Source: JANNSO01 sp964485395 (GTDB lineage: Bacteria; Spirochaetota; Spirochaetia; Treponematales; UBA12059). Taken from it: a DNA stretch of 64,000 bases. The stretch is taken from contig CAZAJF010000002.1 in NCBI GenBank assembly GCA_964485395.1, positions 175,788 to 239,787 on the forward strand. Reading direction: 5' to 3'. The position numbers and the translations under genes are program-made. Of this stretch, positions 60,055 through 64,000 are shown in pieces. The notes beneath the pieces were generated by a model that was not told the DNA's origin, searched no databases, and was given only the letters and a program-made list of their open reading frames with translations. Position 1 is the stretch's first letter; each line of letters starts with the position of its first letter.

Positions 60055-60111
60055 TTGTATGTAAAGTATTGCATACAAAATATAGAATACCACAAATTTT
60101 TATTCTGTCAA
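60055..60111 (-). promoter_or_regulatory. TRAP operon promoter with two GntR-type operators
   Basis: On the minus strand TTGACA (60111-60106), 16 bases, TATTCT (60089-60084). TTGTATGCAA (60078-60069) and TTACATACAA (60064-60055) follow, four bases apart. Each matches TTGTATACAA at nine and eight positions. This is the same layout as the transketolase operon promoter, so one regulator should control both. Confidence 0.8.
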
Positions 60112-60406
60112 GAGAAAACCAAAAGAACTATCCATTGTTTATGGAAACAAGTACCTCTGAGGATTTGTCATGTTGCCATCACGACAGCGGTGCAATCGCC
60201 ACAACGGCTAATCTATTGGTAGGGCTGACCGAATACTTCGCGATGCCGGTTTTTCATCTTAAACTCACAGGAGCCATTCCTGTGCAGCGGGAATTCCCCT
60301 TAGAAAAGTGAACTCGGACCTTAAAACAGCCTTACCGTGCCGCCTATCGAGAGCACGACGACTCTAATAAGGATCAATTGAAGGAGTACACTATAAATTT
60401 TCGGGT
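60112..60406. other. 295-bp stretch without a recognised gene
   Basis: The plus strand has an open frame (ATG at about 60141 to a stop near 60311) with no ribosome binding site and no recognised motif. It is probably non-coding or a gene remnant. Confidence 0.4.
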
Positions 60407-60670
60407 TTATTTTTTTAGAACTTCCGGATTGACGATCCCTTTCCAGGCAGGCTGCTTGGCCATCATGCGAATGGCCATTTCCCTGGCAGCCTGAGGGTCG
60501 AAGCCCTGGGTTTTGACGATGAATCCGCTCATGCCTTCAAAGCGCTGACCATAAGACTGCAGGCTTCCATCAGGATTTGCGCAGTGAACGCACCAGTCTT
60601 TGGATAGATCGCCTAAGGGATAATCCGCCGGCTTTTGCAGCGGCATGCCGCAACTAATGCACGTTTTCAT
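60407..60670 (-). CDS. Small zinc-ribbon protein
   Basis: 87 residues. Four cysteines in CISCGMPL (3-10) and WCVHCANPDGS (about 26-36) form a zinc ribbon of the putative zinc-ribbon family (PF12674 type). The rest is one or two helices (QAAREMAIRMMAKQPAW). It is 20 bases after the tetR stop on the same strand, so it is probably the target or partner of that regulator. Function unknown. Confidence 0.85.
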   Translation of the reverse strand: MKTCISCGMPLQKPADYPLGDLSKDWCVHCANPDGSLQSYGQRFEGMSGFIVKTQGFDPQAAREMAIRMMAKQPAWKGIVNPEVLKK

Positions 60671-60690
60671 AAGATTCCTCCATATAATGC

Positions 60691-61299
60691 TCAGGTCTTA
60701 AGTAATTTCATGAAATTCGCTACCATGTCCTGTCCGCGGGCTGTAAGAACCGAAGCTCCAGGCGCAAAGCGATCCTTGTTGAGCAGGTAATGATGCACGA
60801 GGCCGATCCAACAGTTGAACACAAAAGCATCGGGAACCGGGCGAACGCTACCATTGCTACGCTCCCTCTCGAGTGCCTGGATGAGATGCCAAGAAAGTGT
60901 GGAATGTACTCCGGACAACGCATCGGCAACTGGTGTGGGCAGATGTGGAGCTTCCCGGACCAGCCATGTATACAAATCCTCGTGTCCGCTCAGACCCGCG
61001 AGGTGCTGCTTTAATATGGCCGTTACTCCTGCTCCAGCTTCGAGCCTCTCGTGTACGGATTGCAGCATCGCCGCGGTTTCCCGTTCCACCACGGCCACCA
61101 ATAATTCTTCCCGAGTCGGAAAATGTACAAAAATGCTTCCATGCGCCAAACCCGCCAACCGAGCCACATCAAGCGTTTTTAAAGCCAAAAAGCCGTCATA
61201 GCGGCACAAGGTGCAGGCGATGTCTAAAATACGAGCTCGAGTATCGGCTTTTTGCTGCTTGCGACTGGATGACTTGTTAATAGTTATTGATTGAGTCAT
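60691..61299 (-). CDS. TetR-family transcriptional regulator
   Basis: 202 residues. The TetR helix-turn-helix covers about 18-65 (RARILDIACTLCRYDGFLALKTLDVARLAGLAHGSIFVHFPTREEL). The C-terminal domain (about 75-200) resembles AcrR-like ligand domains. The operator at 61305 overlaps its own promoter, so it should be autoregulated and co-repress the zinc-ribbon gene. The inducer is unknown. Confidence 0.93.
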   Translation of the reverse strand: MTQSITINKSSSRKQQKADTRARILDIACTLCRYDGFLALKTLDVARLAGLAHGSIFVHFPTREELLVAVVERETAAMLQSVHERLEAGAGVTAILKQHLAGLSGHEDLYTWLVREAPHLPTPVADALSGVHSTLSWHLIQALERERSNGSVRPVPDAFVFNCWIGLVHHYLLNKDRFAPGASVLTARGQDMVANFMKLLKT

Positions 61300-61304
61300 A
61301 TGTC

Positions 61305-61337
61305 ACTGAGTATACACTCAGTTTAAGGGAAATGCAA
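61305..61337 (-). promoter_or_regulatory. TetR promoter with operator palindrome
   Basis: ACTGAGT-ATAC-ACTCAGT (61305-61322) is a perfect inverted repeat. On the minus strand TTGCAT (61337-61332), 17 bases, TATACT (61314-61309); the -10 box lies inside the palindrome. It ends six bases upstream of the tetR start codon. Confidence 0.78.
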
Positions 61338-61453
61338 ATGCCTTTATGTATTTTCACGGATTACAAAATGGTGGAATTGAAACGATACTATTGCGTTAGG
61401 CCGTCATTTAAAACGAATAGCGGGGACACGGGGAAGATCACGGCATATTCCTT

Positions 61454-62388
61454 TCAGGACCAAAATTGACGGCTGTGATTTTTCCAATCGGTTTGACTGA
61501 TTTCCCCTGGCATGAATTTCGTAAAAACATCGCCTTCCTTGAAATCATTGTTTAAGGTTCTTGTGATCCTTAAAGACTTTATTTCCTTGTTTGCATCATA
61601 TTCAAATTTAAACGCGATAGTCGTACCTTCTATTTCAAATTCGTCATCGGAAAGTGGCAGCAGCTTCTCGTTTTTGTCTAAATCGTCGAGATAGAGCTGA
61701 TTATTCTCTGCATGAATTACTAGCCAATAATTTTCGTTTGAGTAGTAACCGGAAAAACGCTTAAAAGAATCATGGTACTGCAATTCCGGGACCATCTGAA
61801 TTCCAAGAAAGCTTACAATCTGTTTCCGGTAATTATCCCAGTCGCGTGCCTCAATGTTAATTTGAAGTTTGGCAATATCAAACTCCTTATAGAGCTCAGA
61901 AGAGATAGCTGATACTTCCTGGAAAACCTTGATACAAGCTGTTTCCCCGCTAAGATTCCTGTTTTTGCAAAAGAAAAAATCATCCACATACTCGATAACA
62001 TGATCTTTCCAGCCTCCTCTGCTTTCCCAGGCTGTTCTGATCGCTTTATCCACCTCCACTTGATAAAAATGGAAAAGAACCGGATTTAATCCGCTGACGA
62101 TTGACAAAAGCAGATGGGAAAAATCTTTGATTACCTGCTTGTCCAAATCAAGTCTCAAGCAAAGATCTAAAATATCCTGAAACGGATAGCTTTCAAAAAC
62201 ACTCACGCATTCGTCACTGTGCGCTTTCGCTGCATAATCCCGCCATTTTTGCGGATAATCATCTAGAACTCTTTGTATAAAATCGGCAACTGGTTCATTA
62301 TCGTTTCTTTCAAACTCTTCGAGTGGGCTATCGTAGATTTCCCGGAACCGGGGATACCGTCAACGAAGATCAGTTTAGTATTTATCAT
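61454..62388 (-). pseudogene. Broken P-loop ATPase gene (internal deletion and frameshift)
   Basis: An ATG at 62388 behind GGAG starts MINTKLIFVDGIPGSGKST, a P-loop. The frame then shifts near 62330, and the rest of the protein continues in another frame without its own good start (YDSPLEEFERND..., then SVFESYPFQDILDLC to WKNHSRQFWS). About 30-40 residues expected after the Walker A loop are missing. The remainder (about 290 residues) resembles a family of predicted P-loop kinases or ATPases of unknown role. A small deletion with frameshift is the simplest reading. Confidence 0.75.
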
Positions 62389-62597
62389 GTTTTTTCTCCG
62401 AACCATGCATAATTGCCATTTTTTTTGCTGCTCGCAATCGAGTATATAGTTCTTTATCCTGAACAGCCAGATAACAGCTTTCTTTAAATCAATCTGTCTT
62501 GGATTTCGAGGCTTTAAATTTTATGTGCGTGAGGGAAAAAAACGAAGCATGATCGAAATTATGCTTGCTGGTTTACAGGCGTTAGCGATAGCAGCGG

Positions 62598-62669
62598 AAC
62601 TGCGGCGCGGGAGCGCCGCAGTTTTAAGCGAATAGCGCGGCCGCGCACACTGCGTCAGCAGCGTGCGCG
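62598..62669. terminator. Two GC-rich hairpins downstream of fabG
   Basis: AACTGCGGCGC-GGGA-GCGCCGCAGTT is followed by TT on the plus strand. CCGCGCAC-CTGC paired with GCAG-GTGCGCGG lies nearer the fabG stop. Neither has a long T-run on the fabG strand, so termination there is possible but not textbook. The rest of the 62389-62684 gap holds no recognised gene. Confidence 0.5.
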
Positions 62670-62684
62670 GAAACGCCAAAATAA

Positions 62685-63428
62685 TTACATTACCATACCG
62701 CCGTCTACGGTGAGGACCTGGCCGGTTATGTAGTCGGCCAACGGGGACGCGAGGAACAACACGGCATTGGCCACGTCTTCCGCGGTGCCGAGGCGTGCCA
62801 GCGGAATGTAGTCCACGTATTTCTGGCGCACTTCGGGCGAGAGTTTGTCGGTCATGGCGGACTGGATGAAGCCGGGGGCGATGGCGTTGGCGGTGATGTT
62901 CTTGACGGCGTATTCCTTGGCTACCGACATCGTAACGCCGATGATTCCGGCTTTGGCGGCGGCGTAGTTGACCTGGCTGGCGTTGCCCATGAGGCCGATT
63001 ACGGACGCGATGTTGATGATGCGGCCGTAGCGGGCCTTCATCATGGGGCGGATGGCTTCCTTGGTGCACAGGAACACGCTTTTCAGGTTTACGTTGAGCA
63101 CGAGGTCCCAGTCGGCTTCCGGCATGCGGATGAGCAGGTTGTCGCGGGTGATGCCGGCATTGTTGACGAGGATCTCGATGGTGCCGAAATCAGCGGCGCA
63201 GGTCTCGAAGAGTTTCTGCACGCTTTCCTGGTTGGAGACATCCGCCTGGACGGCGATGCTCTTGCGTCCCAGCGCCTGGATGTCTTTGGAGGTCTGCTTG
63301 GCGGATTCCAGGTCCACGTCGGTGATTACGACGTCGGCGCCGGCGGCAGCCAGTTTGAGGGCGATTTCGCGGCCGATTCCGCGACCGCTTCCGGTAACCA
63401 AGGCTCGTTTGCCTGTTAGATTTATCAT
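62685..63428 (-). CDS. fabG: 3-oxoacyl-[acyl-carrier-protein] reductase
   Basis: 247 residues, standard FabG. Cofactor loop TGSGRGIG (about 12-19), NNAG at about 89, catalytic serine in INIASVIG, and YxxxK in NYAAAKAG (about 154-161). The C-terminal GQVLTVDGGMVM is typical. It reduces beta-ketoacyl-ACP in fatty acid elongation. It follows fabD by 117 bases; acpP, often adjacent, is absent on this side. Confidence 0.95.
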   Translation of the reverse strand: MINLTGKRALVTGSGRGIGREIALKLAAAGADVVITDVDLESAKQTSKDIQALGRKSIAVQADVSNQESVQKLFETCAADFGTIEILVNNAGITRDNLLIRMPEADWDLVLNVNLKSVFLCTKEAIRPMMKARYGRIINIASVIGLMGNASQVNYAAAKAGIIGVTMSVAKEYAVKNITANAIAPGFIQSAMTDKLSPEVRQKYVDYIPLARLGTAEDVANAVLFLASPLADYITGQVLTVDGGMVM

Positions 63429-63545
63429 GGTTTGCTCCTTAAGCTCAAATAGTAAACGCGGTGCATGGTATCTGCACCGCTTCAGTTAGACGTTTTCTTC
63501 AAGTCTTGTCAACCGAACCCGACTGGGGGTTTGGCCGGAATCTAC

Positions 63546-64000
63546 TTATAATGAAATCTCGGCGATCTGCGCTACGGTGCCGCAAGGTTTGCAGAGGATT
63601 TCGGCACTGGCGCTTTTCCAGAGTCCGGACAGCACGGTTCCCGGTCCCGCTTCAAGGCAGGATTCAAAGCCCGCGTCGATGATGGATTTCTGCTCCTCGA
63701 TCCAGCGCACGGGGCTGATGATCTGGTCGGCCGCCATGCGCTTGAGCACGACCGGGTCCGATTCCCGCTTGCCGCTTACATTGGAGAAAAAAGCCAGTTT
63801 GGGGGCGGAAAACTCCACGTCGGTAAGGAATTCCTTGAAGCCGTCGTAGGCGTATTTCATGATGGGCGAGTGAAAAGCGCCCGATACCTTGAGGCGTATG
63901 ACGCGCTTGGCGCCGGCTGCCTTGATGGCTTCCTCCGCCTTGATGATTCCCGATTCGGTACCCGAAATAACGGATTGGGTCGCCGAGTTGTAGTTGGCCA
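63546..64000 (-). CDS. fabD: Malonyl-CoA:ACP transacylase (N-terminus outside window)
   Basis: The C-terminal 150 residues are visible; the gene enters from the right edge. The catalytic histidine is in KVSGAFHSPIM, preceded by ANYNSATQSVISGTESGI, a hallmark of FabD. The GHSLG nucleophile segment lies beyond the window. FabD loads malonyl groups onto ACP. It is the first visible gene of a fabD-fabG unit on the minus strand. Confidence 0.93.
   Translation of the reverse strand, partial: ANYNSATQSVISGTESGIIKAEEAIKAAGAKRVIRLKVSGAFHSPIMKYAYDGFKEFLTDVEFSAPKLAFFSNVSGKRESDPVVLKRMAADQIISPVRWIEEQKSIIDAGFESCLEAGPGTVLSGLWKSASAEILCKPCGTVAQIAEISL

Noticed and set aside
60141..60311. Open frame with CCHHD near its start
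   Set aside because: No ribosome site or known motif; too short to judge.
62521..63069. 182-residue minus-strand open frame
   Set aside because: Out-of-frame reading of fabG and its downstream hairpins, rich in histidine and arginine.
1..64000. CRISPR arrays, tRNA or rRNA genes
   Set aside because: No regularly spaced direct repeats, cloverleaf-like segments or conserved rRNA stretches were seen in the gaps.

Overview
The window is bacterial chromosome of about 50-55% G+C, except for one AT-rich island at 39.4-44.1 kb. The gene set suggests a spirochaete of the Treponema/Spirochaetales type: an archaeal-type aspartyl-tRNA synthetase, a CheX/CheY/CheA-like signalling group, nonulosonic acid synthesis, and a short group-2 sigma factor behind what looks like a sigma-54 promoter. 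That assignment is inference from gene content; no rRNA or other marker is present. I found no tRNA, rRNA, CRISPR array or intact insertion sequence.

Layout. 1-7.2 kb (minus): a legionaminic/sialic-type nonulosonate operon, manC-legB-legC-neuD-legI-legG-ptmE, running off the left edge. 7.2-9.9 kb: a winged-helix regulator and a fused homocysteine methyltransferase/methylene-THF reductase. 10-13.5 kb: the rpmH-rnpA-yidD-yidC-jag cluster. 13.6-16.8 kb: two response regulators, acylphosphatase, the sigma factor and a TPR-like protein. 16.8-24.6 kb: glgX, an acetyltransferase, an M3 oligopeptidase, then DUF3820, cyclase and patatin genes. 24.7-29 kb: a membrane CheA-like kinase, CheX, CheY and aspS, with a duplicated aspS/cheY junction. 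29-35.5 kb: an OlsF-like acyltransferase and a tightly overlapping envelope operon. 35.6-39.4 kb: pabABC and a PRPP synthetase. 39.4-44 kb: an acquired restriction-modification island (Z1 ATPase, NgoFVII/PLD nuclease, m5C methyltransferase). 44-48.8 kb: accessory genes, including a frameshifted nucleotidyltransferase and an nmrA-marR pair with a clear operator.

48.8-60.1 kb is the most interesting part: a catabolic regulon with two GntR regulators, glycerate 2-kinase, RidA, two TIM-barrel isomerases, a split transketolase, a D-2-hydroxyacid dehydrogenase and a TRAP transporter. The same 10-bp operator (consensus TTGTATACAA) lies at both the isomerase/transketolase promoter and the TRAP promoter. 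There is no sugar kinase or aldolase. The enzymes fit a proposed pathway in which an unphosphorylated acidic sugar is cleaved by transketolase to tartronate semialdehyde, then converted via hydroxypyruvate and D-glycerate to 2-phosphoglycerate.

60.4-64 kb: a TetR/zinc-ribbon pair with its operator, a broken P-loop gene, and fabG plus the end of fabD. A dispersed element of about 66 bp with two hairpins occurs twice, near 21.6 and 49.3 kb.
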